From positions 3,844,001-3,908,000 of the forward strand of contig NZ_PEBF01000001.1 of NCBI RefSeq assembly GCF_002742625.1: 64,000 nt of DNA, read 5' to 3'. The notes beneath the pieces are model-generated. The model was not told the DNA's origin. It did no database searches and was given only the letters and a program-made list of their open reading frames with translations. Position numbers and translations under genes: made by a program. This DNA comes from Caulobacter sp. FWC2 (GTDB lineage Bacteria > Pseudomonadota > Alphaproteobacteria > Caulobacterales > Caulobacteraceae). Shown piece after piece: positions 36,481-45,115 of the stretch; position 1 is the first letter of the stretch, and every line of letters begins with the position of its first letter.

Positions 36481-37206
36481 TTAGAGCGGCATCCAGCGGC
36501 GTTTGCGGCTGTAGCCGAGATAACCCACATTGGCCCCAAGGCGCAGGCCGACTCCGGCGCGGATCGGGGCCAGGGTGATATCGTCGGCCTTCTGGTAGTT
36601 CATGCCCAGGCCGCCGATCAGATAGGCGCTGCCCTCCACGCCCGGGAACCGGCGGAAGACGGCGTCGGGGTATTGCAGGTTATAGCAGAGGGTGAAGACC
36701 CGGCTGGCGTTGCCGCCCCAGTCCCAACCCACGGTCGGACCCTGCCAGAACGTCTCCAGGGTCGGGCGGCCCTTCATGTAGAGCAGGCCACGGCCATAAC
36801 GCAGGCCCGCCACGAAAGCGCCCGAGCCTTCCTCGCCGGCGATGTAGCCCGTGGGCTGGCCCTTGTCCTTGAAGATCTTCTCGATCACCGCGCCGGCGCT
36901 CTCGGCCGTCACGCCCAGGAAGTCGGACGTGGCGCGGATCATCTCGTCGGCGGAATAGGTCTGGGCGCGGCCGGTGTCATAGACCGGCGTATTGCCATTC
37001 GAACCCGGCGTCTGGGCGGCCGGCGGCGGGGACGCATAGGCGTCCTGCGGGGGGGGGCGATACTGCGGCGGCGCGGCGTTCGGGTCGGTGATCGGCTGGG
37101 CCGGCGGCAATTGCTCGGACGTGATCCGCTGGCGGGCCAGAGCCTCGCTGGCCATGGCGCTCAGGCCGACTGCGGCGCCCGAGACGATCAGCTTGCGACG
37201 GTCCAT
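36481..37206 (-). CDS. DUF1134 family exported protein
   Basis: A 241-residue protein. The N-terminus MDRRKLIVSGAAVGLSAMAS, with its twin Arg before a hydrophobic segment, could be a Tat-type or ordinary signal peptide. A Pro/Gln-rich linker follows (residues about 30-75). The conserved domain is marked by YIAGEEGSGAFVAGLRYGRG, FWQGPTVGWDWGGNASRV and YLIGGLGMNYQKADDITLAP, as in DUF1134. The fold resembles SYLF/lipid-binding proteins. GGAGG precedes the ATG. A CtrA-type box lies 71-85 bases upstream. Confidence 0.83.
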   Translation of the reverse strand: MDRRKLIVSGAAVGLSAMASEALARQRITSEQLPPAQPITDPNAAPPQYRPPPQDAYASPPPAAQTPGSNGNTPVYDTGRAQTYSADEMIRATSDFLGVTAESAGAVIEKIFKDKGQPTGYIAGEEGSGAFVAGLRYGRGLLYMKGRPTLETFWQGPTVGWDWGGNASRVFTLCYNLQYPDAVFRRFPGVEGSAYLIGGLGMNYQKADDITLAPIRAGVGLRLGANVGYLGYSRKRRWMPL

Positions 37207-37276
37207 GTCAGGCCCTCCAGGTCAGTTTCATTGCAACACTGTTGCAAGCCATTGAGACCGGTTTGCGGCTCCAAAC

Positions 37277-37291
37277 TTAACGACCGGTTAA
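37277..37291. promoter_or_regulatory. CtrA-type binding box TTAA-N7-TTAA
   Basis: TTAA (37277-37280), seven bases, TTAA (37288-37291), embedded in the near-palindrome CTTAACGACCGGTTAAG. This is the consensus for the cell-cycle regulator CtrA in Caulobacter. It lies midway between the divergent starts of DUF1134 (37206) and lepA (37368). Confidence 0.65.
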
Positions 37292-37367
37292 GCATGCGCC
37301 GACCGTGGCCGCATCCCGGATGCGCTCACCCCTCGCGAAGCGGGCCAAATGTGATATGCGCACGCCT

Positions 37368-39176
<1,809 letters not shown>

Positions 39177-39197
39177 TCGTCCGACACCTCCGTTTCG

Positions 39198-39232
39198 AAA
39201 AGCCCCGCCGGTCCCACCGGCGGGGCTTTTTC
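39198..39232 (+). terminator. Intrinsic terminator after lepA
   Basis: A 15-bp perfect stem (39198-39212 with 39216-39230), loop CCC, followed by T residues. Confidence 0.92.
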
Positions 39233-39280
39233 TTGGGCGCGTTCAAGAAAGCCGGCGGCGAGCAGGCTAGGATGGCCGCC

Positions 39281-39838
39281 ATGACCATCGCCATCATCGA
39301 CCATGACGAGATCGTCGAGCGCGAGTTAACCCCGCTGCGCGCGGATCGGCGCGGACTTTCCCGGCTATCGCAACCACGTCTACCGGGTGCTGACCTACGC
39401 CATGCATTTCCTGGGCGGCGATGCGCGATGGCGCGAGGTGGTGGCCTTCGCGCTGGCCTATCACGACGTCGGCCTGTGGACCGACGGTAAGCTCGCCTAT
39501 CTCGAACCCTCCGAAGCCCAGGCGGAGCAGGCCCGACAAGCCCGCGCTCCGCATCTGGACGCCTGCCTCGTCTGCAACCTGATCCACTGGCATCACAAGG
39601 TCACGCCCTTCAGGGGGGCGGACGCAGAGGTCGTCAACGCCGTGCGCAAGGCCGACTGGGTCGACGCCAGCGGCGGCAGGGTGACCAAAGGCCTGTCGCG
39701 CCGCGATATCCTCACCGTCAGACCGCGATCCCGCCCCTGGGCTTCTACGAGACGCTGATGCGCCTGCCGGGGGATTTGAACGGCGGCCGCCCCCTGGGCG
39801 GCCTGGGCGTGATGCTGGCGCACGTCTTCAAGGTCTGA
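39281..39838 (+). pseudogene. HD-domain phosphohydrolase-like gene with two compensating frameshifts
   Basis: Reads MTIAIIDHDEIVERELTPLR in one frame, shifts near 39343, continues ADFPGYRNHVYRVLTYAMHF through REVVAFALAYHDVGLWTDG (an HD motif) and ACLVCNLIHWHHKVTPF, then shifts back near 39718 and finishes QTAIPPLGFYETLMRLPGDL to AHVFKV. Removing one G at 39343-39344 and adding one base before 39719 gives a continuous product of about 185 residues. The protein would be an HD-superfamily hydrolase of unknown substrate. It is either a decayed gene or two base errors in this sequence. Confidence 0.7.
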
Positions 39839-39890
39839 CGGCGCAACTCAATTATCCCGGAAATAGTGCAGAAAAGCACTTTCAGATTGT

Positions 39891-39909
39891 TACATAACGT
39901 CGTTACGTA
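39891..39909. promoter_or_regulatory. Inverted repeat upstream of the reb operon
   Basis: TACATAACG and CGTTACGTA flank a central T; the arms match at 8 of 9 positions. It lies 57-75 bases before the first reb start in an AT-richer gap, the expected place for a regulator site. A smaller GTGC-N6-GCAC repeat lies at 39866-39879. No known regulator is assigned. Confidence 0.4.
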
Positions 39910-39965
39910 GGGGGCGCGCTGAAAGCTGAACCTTGGCGCGATGCAGCGCCTTCAGCGAGGAAGCC

Positions 39966-40250
39966 ATGGCCTACCCGACCGCCGTCAACAGCCAGATCAC
40001 CGACGCCGTGTCGCAGGCCGGTACGAACGTTCTGGGTAACGCCCCGGCCGTCGCGATGGGTAACCTGTATCAGGCTACCGCCCAGGCCCTGGCGCTCGCC
40101 GCTCACAACGCCACCAATTCGCAACAACAGGCCTACGTGACCGCCCAGGCGGCCACCACCATGGGTGTGGCGACGCTCTATTCGATCGACACCGCTTCGT
40201 CCGGTCACGCGACCGCAGCCATCCTGACCGGTCGCGTTCGCGGCCTCTAG
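39966..40250 (+). CDS. RebB family R-body protein 1
   Basis: A 94-residue protein, MAYPTAVNSQITDAVSQAGT, with VLGNAPAVAMGNLYQATAQA and LAAHNATNSQQQAYVTAQAA. The PTAVN.QITD.V.Q start and the NLYQATAQALALAAHNAT core are diagnostic of the RebB/R-body family. The type members (Caedibacter rebA-D) encode subunits that polymerise into a coiled proteinaceous ribbon that can unroll. The start has GAGGAA just upstream. First gene of a five-gene set, 37 bases before the next member. Confidence 0.9.
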   Translation: MAYPTAVNSQITDAVSQAGTNVLGNAPAVAMGNLYQATAQALALAAHNATNSQQQAYVTAQAATTMGVATLYSIDTASSGHATAAILTGRVRGL

Positions 40251-40287
40251 ATCCTCCACGACCCGCAACGTTCAAGAGAGACCCACC

Positions 40288-40557
40288 ATGGCATTCCCAA
40301 CCGCCGTCAACGACCAGATCACCGACTCCGTCACCCAGGCCAATGTGAACGTGCTTGGCGACGCCCCAGCCGTGGCCCTGGCCAATCTCTACCAGGCCAC
40401 CGCCCAGGCCCTGGCCAATGCCGCCCACAACGCCACCAACAACCAGCAGCAGAGCTATGTGACCGCCCAGGCGGCGACGACGCAGGGCGTGGCGACGCTG
40501 TACTCGATCGACACCGCGTCGACCGGGATGGCGACCAAAGACATTCTGGGCGCCTGA
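40288..40557 (+). CDS. RebB family R-body protein 2
   Basis: An 89-residue close paralogue of the previous protein: MAFPTAVNDQITDSVTQANV, VLGDAPAVALANLYQATAQA and TTQGVATLYSIDTASTGMAT. The two share most positions through the core and the LYSIDTAS C-terminus, so they probably form the main structural pair of the ribbon. Ribosome site AAGAGAG lies upstream; eight bases separate its stop from the next start. Confidence 0.9.
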   Translation: MAFPTAVNDQITDSVTQANVNVLGDAPAVALANLYQATAQALANAAHNATNNQQQSYVTAQAATTQGVATLYSIDTASTGMATKDILGA

Positions 40558-40565
40558 GGTTCGCC

Positions 40566-40826
40566 ATGGCCTTTCCGACAGCCGTCAACAACCAGATCAC
40601 CGACGCCCTCTCCCAGAGCGGCGTCACCAACCTGGGCTCGGCCCCTGCGGTCGCGACGGGCAACCTGTTCCAGGCCACGGCGCATGCCTTGGCCTTGGCG
40701 GCGCACAACGCCACCTTCGCCCAGCAGCAGTTGCAGATCGTCGCCCAGGCCGTGACCACCCAGGGCGTGGCCCTGATCTACGCCGCAAGCGCGCAAGCGA
40801 GGGCCGGGACGACGATCAATGGCTAA
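40566..40826 (+). CDS. RebB family R-body protein 3
   Basis: An 86-residue paralogue, MAFPTAVNNQITDALSQSGV, LGSAPAVATGNLFQATAHAL and AAHNATFAQQQLQIVAQAVT. The core matches proteins 1 and 2, but the C-terminus diverges (ALIYAASAQARAGTTING). Its last eight bases overlap the start of the next gene, implying coupled translation. Confidence 0.88.
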   Translation: MAFPTAVNNQITDALSQSGVTNLGSAPAVATGNLFQATAHALALAAHNATFAQQQLQIVAQAVTTQGVALIYAASAQARAGTTING

Positions 40827-41379
40827 GCGGCCCACGCCCTCCAAGCCGGACGCCGCGTCGCCGGCCGTCGACACCACCGCCCCGGACGGGGACGTTTCAG
40901 CGCCCGCGCCGTCGGCGCCCGAGCACGTCGAAGCGGCCCATGCCGCCAAGGCGGCTGTCGCCCAGGCCACGATCACGCCACCGGCCGCAGAGGCTGATCC
41001 GGCGCCCGAGCCAGAATCCCACGCGCCCAAGCTTGCCGCCGACAACGCGGGGTCCGACGAACCTCGCGCCGATATTCCAAGCCTGATCAACGGCCAGACC
41101 CTCTCCAGCGTGATCGACGCGGACCTTCTGGCCCTGGGCCTGGCGCCGTCTCAGAGCCAGGCCATGCTGGACGCCGTGCTGAGCCAGACCCTCGGCTTGG
41201 CGATGCACAACGCCGTGGTTCGTCAGCAGGCCGATCGCGTGGTCAGCCAAGCCCTGATCAGCGCTGCCTGCGCCCGCATGGTCGAGCACGTCGGCTTCGC
41301 GATCGGCGCGCCTCCGCCGCCACCAGTCACGTCCAGTCCGTCGGCCCCATCGAAGCCTGCTGCGGAGAAGGCGTCATGA
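40819..41379 (+). CDS. Reb-related protein 4 with long Pro/Ala-rich N-terminal extension
   Basis: A 186-residue protein. Residues 1-85 are low-complexity Pro/Ala/Glu-rich and probably disordered. Residues about 88-160 (IPSLINGQTLSSVIDADLLA, AMLDAVLSQTLGLAMHNAVV, RQQADRVVSQAL) follow the Reb core pattern with strong divergence. The C-terminus is again Pro/Ser/Ala-rich. Starts at ATG 40819 inside gene 3 and ends in an ATGA overlap with gene 5. It may be a cap, linker or assembly component; that is inference from architecture. Confidence 0.75.
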   Translation: MAKRPTPSKPDAASPAVDTTAPDGDVSAPAPSAPEHVEAAHAAKAAVAQATITPPAAEADPAPEPESHAPKLAADNAGSDEPRADIPSLINGQTLSSVIDADLLALGLAPSQSQAMLDAVLSQTLGLAMHNAVVRQQADRVVSQALISAACARMVEHVGFAIGAPPPPPVTSSPSAPSKPAAEKAS

Positions 41380-41723
41380 GCGCTTCCAGAGTCGACGCCG
41401 AAGTGATCGACGCGATCAACCAGGCGAACATGGCCGTGCTTGGGGCGGAGACCATCCTGACCAGCGGCGCCGGCAAGGCCTATCAGATGGTCGCACAAGC
41501 CAGCGCCCTGGCGGTTCAGGACGCGGTCGACAGCCTGCGCAACGCCGGGACCCTCGCGGACGCGGCGTCCGCCGCCGCTCTGTCGCAGCTGACCGCTACG
41601 GGCGAGCCGCGCTATCTCGACATCCTCAAGGCCGTGGAGCAGATGCGGACCGACGCCGTCGCCGTCTTCAACACCCGCGCCAAAGCCGCCATCGACGTCC
41701 TGAAAAACTTCCCGAGCGGCTAG
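41376..41723 (+). CDS. Reb-related protein 5 (115 aa)
   Basis: A 115-residue protein, MSASRVDAEVIDAINQANMA, with VLGAETILTSGAGKAYQMVA and QASALAVQDAVDSLRNAGTL. The VIDAINQANMAVLG start parallels ITDAVTQANVKVLG of RebB proteins, and the core keeps the Ala-rich helix. The C-terminus (YLDILKAVEQMRTDAVAVF) is longer than in the small members. Coupled to gene 4 by ATGA and ends four bases from the convergent DUF3883 gene, so this is the last gene of the operon. Confidence 0.75.
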   Translation: MSASRVDAEVIDAINQANMAVLGAETILTSGAGKAYQMVAQASALAVQDAVDSLRNAGTLADAASAAALSQLTATGEPRYLDILKAVEQMRTDAVAVFNTRAKAAIDVLKNFPSG

Positions 41724-41727
41724 GTCC

Positions 41728-42504
41728 TCACCCGAACGGCGGCTTCATCCTGTAGAACCGCGCCTCGCCCAGCAGGTCGTAGACACGGCGGATACGGAAG
41801 GCCTCGGGGCGGGCCTCGGCGAGGTCGAACTCGGTCTGGCTGAGGCCGAAGGGCGAGACATCGCCGGACAGGGTGGTCTTGACCACGATCAGGCGCGGGC
41901 TCTCGTCGAGCCCGAAACCGATCACGTCGCAGCCATCCGGATCGCCGTCGCGCGAGGGTCGGATCTTCGCCGCTAGGTCGGGGCGCCCTCGGTCAAAGAG
42001 GCGACGGGCCTCGAAGGCGATGACGCTGGAAACACCCAGCCCCTTCAGGAAGCGGTCTTCAGCCTCCCGGGAACCCATGTCGAAGCGCTGGATAACCCGG
42101 ATAAGGCGCTCGTCCATCGGCATCGGCTTGGGCGGCGCGGCCTCGATCAGCGGCACGGCCGGCGGGGCGGTGAACAGCGAGGCCGGTCGGACGGCGGCGC
42201 TAAGCAGGGCCGGCTTGGCGGCCAGTTGCTCCTCGACAGCTTCCAACAGGGCCGTGTCGTAGGACCAGCGCGGCGGCTGATCGCGCAGGATCGGCAGGCC
42301 GATCAGTGACAGCACCGCCGAGATTTCGCCCTGTTTCCAGATGATCGGCATGTCGGACTTGCCGGTGACGAAGCGGACGGTGCGATCGTGGGCGCTACGA
42401 TCCACCGGCTTTCCGGCCAGTGTTTTTTCCAGCTGGGCGACATAGTCGCCCACCACCACCGCGAGGTCAGCCCCCGTCCACTCGCGCCCCGATTCCCCCG
42501 TCAT
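41728..42504 (-). CDS. DUF3883-like domain protein
   Basis: A 258-residue soluble protein. The C-terminal third, from DVIGFGLDESPRLIVVKTTL through ETEFDLAEARPEAF-like text (here TEFDLAEARPEAFRIRRVYD) to LLGEARFYRMKPPFG, matches the DUF3883 pattern, a restriction-endonuclease-like fold found in NO VEIN-type and some defence proteins. The segment IVVKTTLSG keeps a VK motif as in PD-(D/E)XK folds. The N-terminal half (LVVVGDYVAQLE-type, residues 1-120) is not recognised. Convergent with the reb operon with no terminator between them. Confidence 0.65.
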   Translation of the reverse strand: MTGESGREWTGADLAVVVGDYVAQLEKTLAGKPVDRSAHDRTVRFVTGKSDMPIIWKQGEISAVLSLIGLPILRDQPPRWSYDTALLEAVEEQLAAKPALLSAAVRPASLFTAPPAVPLIEAAPPKPMPMDERLIRVIQRFDMGSREAEDRFLKGLGVSSVIAFEARRLFDRGRPDLAAKIRPSRDGDPDGCDVIGFGLDESPRLIVVKTTLSGDVSPFGLSQTEFDLAEARPEAFRIRRVYDLLGEARFYRMKPPFG

Positions 42505-42543
42505 CAGGTGATGATGCGTTACCGCGAGGGCTTACGCCACAAG

Positions 42544-43116
42544 CTAAGGTAAGCTTGGCGGCTTCGCCGCGCCGGCCACGGCCATGGGCGCGTCCTGCAC
42601 CGGCATCTGATCGGCCTGCAGCTTGGCGGCCTCCATGGCGCGGCGGACGGTGGTGACTGGCGTGTCGGAATCGACCTTGAAGGTCAGCACCGCGGTGTGG
42701 GCCGGGTTCTCGCCGAGATTGGCGAAGCCGCCGGTCCGCTCGGCGTTGAAGGTCACGCCGTAGGTGCGGTTGGCCAACACTCGGCACAGCAGCACGAAGG
42801 TCTTCTGGTCGCCCAGCAGGCGGGGCGTCTTCACGCAGTCCATCGGCTCGGCGCCCGGCGCGGGGGCGTAGTTCCAGGCGGTCGGAGCCATTTGCTGGTC
42901 GAAGGCCGCCTTCAGGATCAGCACGCCCGGCGCGACGATCTGGTCCTGGGCCGGATAGGTCGAGACCAGGTTCGGCGGCAGGGTCGGCGGCAGGATCAGG
43001 ATCGGCGAGACCGCGTTGGGCGCCTCCGGAGGTGTCGGTTTGGTCTGGGCATGGACCATCGTCGCCGTCAGGACGACAAGGACCGTCAAAAGGGGAACCG
43101 AACGGCGCGACAACAT
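42544..43116 (-). CDS. Exported protein with Ig-like domain, hypothetical (190 aa)
   Basis: The signal peptide MLSRRSVPLLTVLVVLTATM-VHAQ begins at ATG 43116; the open frame further upstream has no such character. The mature part has a Pro-rich start and a bacterial Ig-like domain of the SbsA type: NLVSTYPAQDQIVAPGVLIL, KAAFDQQMAPTAWNY and FVLLCRVLANRTYGVTFNAE. Two Cys (MDCVKTP, LLCRV) may form a disulfide. It is probably periplasmic or surface-associated. Ligand and role unknown. Confidence 0.68.
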   Translation of the reverse strand: MLSRRSVPLLTVLVVLTATMVHAQTKPTPPEAPNAVSPILILPPTLPPNLVSTYPAQDQIVAPGVLILKAAFDQQMAPTAWNYAPAPGAEPMDCVKTPRLLGDQKTFVLLCRVLANRTYGVTFNAERTGGFANLGENPAHTAVLTFKVDSDTPVTTVRRAMEAAKLQADQMPVQDAPMAVAGAAKPPSLP

Positions 43117-43179
43117 CTTTCCAGACTGTCCTTCAAGCGCGGTCTTCTCAAGGCGCCATTCGAGGAATACATCGCCTTC

Positions 43180-43383
43180 ATGACCGATAAAACCGAAGTC
43201 CCGGCCCCCAATGCGCAAGCTGGCGAAGCGCAGGACGGCGAAACGCCGATGCAGCGCGCCCTGCGCCTGAAGAAGGCCGCCCAGGGCAAGCACGGCCACG
43301 GGGCCAAGGCCTCGACCGGCAAGATCGAGCGCTCCAGCGTCGCCGCGCCGACCGGCAAGTCCAGACCCTGGATGACCCGGTGA
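43180..43383 (+). CDS. Small hypothetical protein (67 aa)
   Basis: A hydrophilic, Ala/Lys-rich 67-residue protein, MTDKTEVPAPNAQAGEAQDG with MQRALRLKKAAQGKHGHGAK and ending GKSRPWMTR. The AL.LKKAA..K core followed by a disordered tail recalls small alphaproteobacterial proteins often annotated only as hypothetical. It overlaps the GST gene by GTGA, which supports its being translated. Divergent from the Ig-like gene. Confidence 0.55.
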   Translation: MTDKTEVPAPNAQAGEAQDGETPMQRALRLKKAAQGKHGHGAKASTGKIERSSVAAPTGKSRPWMTR

Positions 43384-44000
43384 CGATCCCCAAGGTCCTC
43401 GGCCGCACCTCGTCCATCAACGTCCGCAAGGTCCTCTGGACCCTGGACGAGCTGGGCCTGGCCTATGAGCGCGAGGACTGGGGCCAGGGCTTCGCTCCCA
43501 CCAACGACCCGAAGTTCGTCGCACTGAACCCGAACGCGCTGGTGCCGGTGCTGATCGACGAGCACGGGCCGGTCTGGGAGAGCAACGCGATCTGCCGCTA
43601 TGTGGCGGCCGATACGCCGCTGTTCCCGGCCGCCCGCCGCCAACGGGCGCTGGTCGATCAGTGGATGGACTGGCAGTGCACGGAACTGAATACGGCCTGG
43701 CGCCATGCCTTCGCCGGCCTGGTCCGCAAGATTCCCGGCTTCGACGATCCCAAGCAGATCGCCGCCAGCGTCACGGCGTGGAACACGGCTATGGGCCTGC
43801 TCAGCGCACGGCTGGTCGACACCGGCGCCTATGTCGCGGGCGACACGTTCACACTGGCCGACATCGTGCTGGGCCTGTCGGTGCATCGCTGGCTGTTCAG
43901 CCCGATCGCGCGCGAGGACTGGCCGACGCTTACCGCCTATTACGAACGCCTGCGGGAGCGGCCGGCTTTCCGGACGTGGAGTCTTCCGGAGGTTCCGTGA
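43380..44000 (+). CDS. Glutathione S-transferase family protein
   Basis: A 206-residue two-domain GST. The N-terminal thioredoxin-like domain starts TIPKVLGRTSSINVRKVLWT, with the Ser likely contacting glutathione, and has NPNALVPVLIDEHGPVWESN (cis-Pro and the ESNAI glutathione site). The helical C-domain ends AYYERLRERPAFRTWSLPEV. It resembles beta- or theta-like bacterial GSTs. GTG start at 43380. The last 71 bases overlap the 3' end of the opposite-strand VanY gene. Confidence 0.87.
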   Translation: MTIPKVLGRTSSINVRKVLWTLDELGLAYEREDWGQGFAPTNDPKFVALNPNALVPVLIDEHGPVWESNAICRYVAADTPLFPAARRQRALVDQWMDWQCTELNTAWRHAFAGLVRKIPGFDDPKQIAASVTAWNTAMGLLSARLVDTGAYVAGDTFTLADIVLGLSVHRWLFSPIAREDWPTLTAYYERLRERPAFRTWSLPEVP

Positions 44001-45015
44001 CCACCGGCTCGGAGCCCTCCTGGGGCAGGCTGGAGATCGGCACGCCGGGCAGCAACGGCTCCCCCGTCCACTCCCAGTGCCAGGGCTCATAGGCGTAGTT
44101 GACGAAGCCGAACCGGCCTGCGTTGACGACCATCCAGCGATAGAGCGGCGAGCGCGCCATGACGAGCCTGCTGGCATCGGCCGAGCTGTCGGGGCGCAAG
44201 CCCGGCGCGGCGTCGATCACCACGTCCATGGCCAGGCCCGTGCGGTGGGCCGAGCAGATGGTGCGGATCAGGCCCTGGCAGTTGCGGTCCCGCGCGCAGC
44301 GCTGGGCGTCGGCGTCCGGGGCGCGAAAGCCGGAGAAGATCATCAACGACTCCGGCCGAGACAGCACGCCCGCCGCTCGGGCCGCGTCGGTCATCCGGCG
44401 ATAAGCCTCCAGCGCGGCGGGCCGCATCTGGATGACCTTCCCGCCATAGCTTTCCTTGGGACCAGCCTGGGCCAGATTGGCTTCCGGCGGGGCGCCGGGG
44501 CACACACCCTCGCGGTTCACCCGCACGAACGGTCGGGCCAGGTGCCAGCGGACCAGCATCGCCCCGAACACCGTCGGATCGACCACGCCGGTCTTCGGCA
44601 GGCCATGCGCCCCCTGCCACCGGGCCAGGGCCGAGGCAAAGCCGTTCGACCCCGGACCGCAGGTCGTCCCGATCTCCGCGGCGATGCGCGGAGCATAGAT
44701 CTCCCAACCGGTCTCGGGCTTGCCGAAGGGCGTCCAGGCCAGCGTCGACAGCGAGGCGGCGTTGACGGCGGCGGCGGTCTCGGGGGCGTCGGTCCCATCG
44801 CAGGTCTCGGCCGCCCCAGCCAGCGGTGTCAGGGCCGAGGGCGGATCGATCGAGGCGAAGTGCTGGTTCGCCGGCGCCTCATGGGCGGCCTCGTCACGCA
44901 GCGTCGCGGCCGTCGGCGCGGTTCCGCTCGAAGGCCAGGTCGCCCACAGCCAGAACCCGCCGAACGCCAGCAGCATCAGGCACAAGCCCCAGAGTAGTCG
45001 GCGCAACGCCTTCAA
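43930..45015 (-). CDS. Membrane-anchored D,D-carboxypeptidase (VanY/M15 family) with peptidoglycan-binding region
   Basis: Peptidoglycan hydrolase, 361 residues. TTG 45015 (AGGA upstream) starts MKALRRLLWGLCLMLLAFGG, an N-terminal anchor. Residues about 80-150 (FASALARWQGAHGLPKTGVV) look like a peptidoglycan-binding fold. The M15 catalytic part has SAHRTGLAMDVVID, with zinc-ligand His and Asp, and YEPWHWEWTG, with the catalytic Glu-type pair and the last His. The frame is open to 45486 but only mirrors the divergent transpeptidase gene. The C-terminal tail is Pro-rich and overlaps the GST gene. Confidence 0.82.
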   Translation of the reverse strand: MKALRRLLWGLCLMLLAFGGFWLWATWPSSGTAPTAATLRDEAAHEAPANQHFASIDPPSALTPLAGAAETCDGTDAPETAAAVNAASLSTLAWTPFGKPETGWEIYAPRIAAEIGTTCGPGSNGFASALARWQGAHGLPKTGVVDPTVFGAMLVRWHLARPFVRVNREGVCPGAPPEANLAQAGPKESYGGKVIQMRPAALEAYRRMTDAARAAGVLSRPESLMIFSGFRAPDADAQRCARDRNCQGLIRTICSAHRTGLAMDVVIDAAPGLRPDSSADASRLVMARSPLYRWMVVNAGRFGFVNYAYEPWHWEWTGEPLLPGVPISSLPQEGSEPVVTEPPEDSTSGKPAAPAGVRNRR

Positions 45016-45115
45016 GTCATTCCTCGCATCTGGCCTCGCGCCTCGTGGAACTTCGCCATGGCTCAAGGCTTGAGCACGGTGAGTCGTTCCCGCCTGTTGG
45101 CCCGCTGGAGTCTGT

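Noticed and set aside
37305..37367. Upstream in-frame ATGs for lepA
   Set aside because: The extension is rich in Arg/Ser and shows no LepA homology; 37368 gives the standard N-terminus.
39930..39960. Sigma54-type promoter before the reb operon (TTGGCGCGATGCAG)
   Set aside because: The GG and GC elements are only six bases apart instead of ten.
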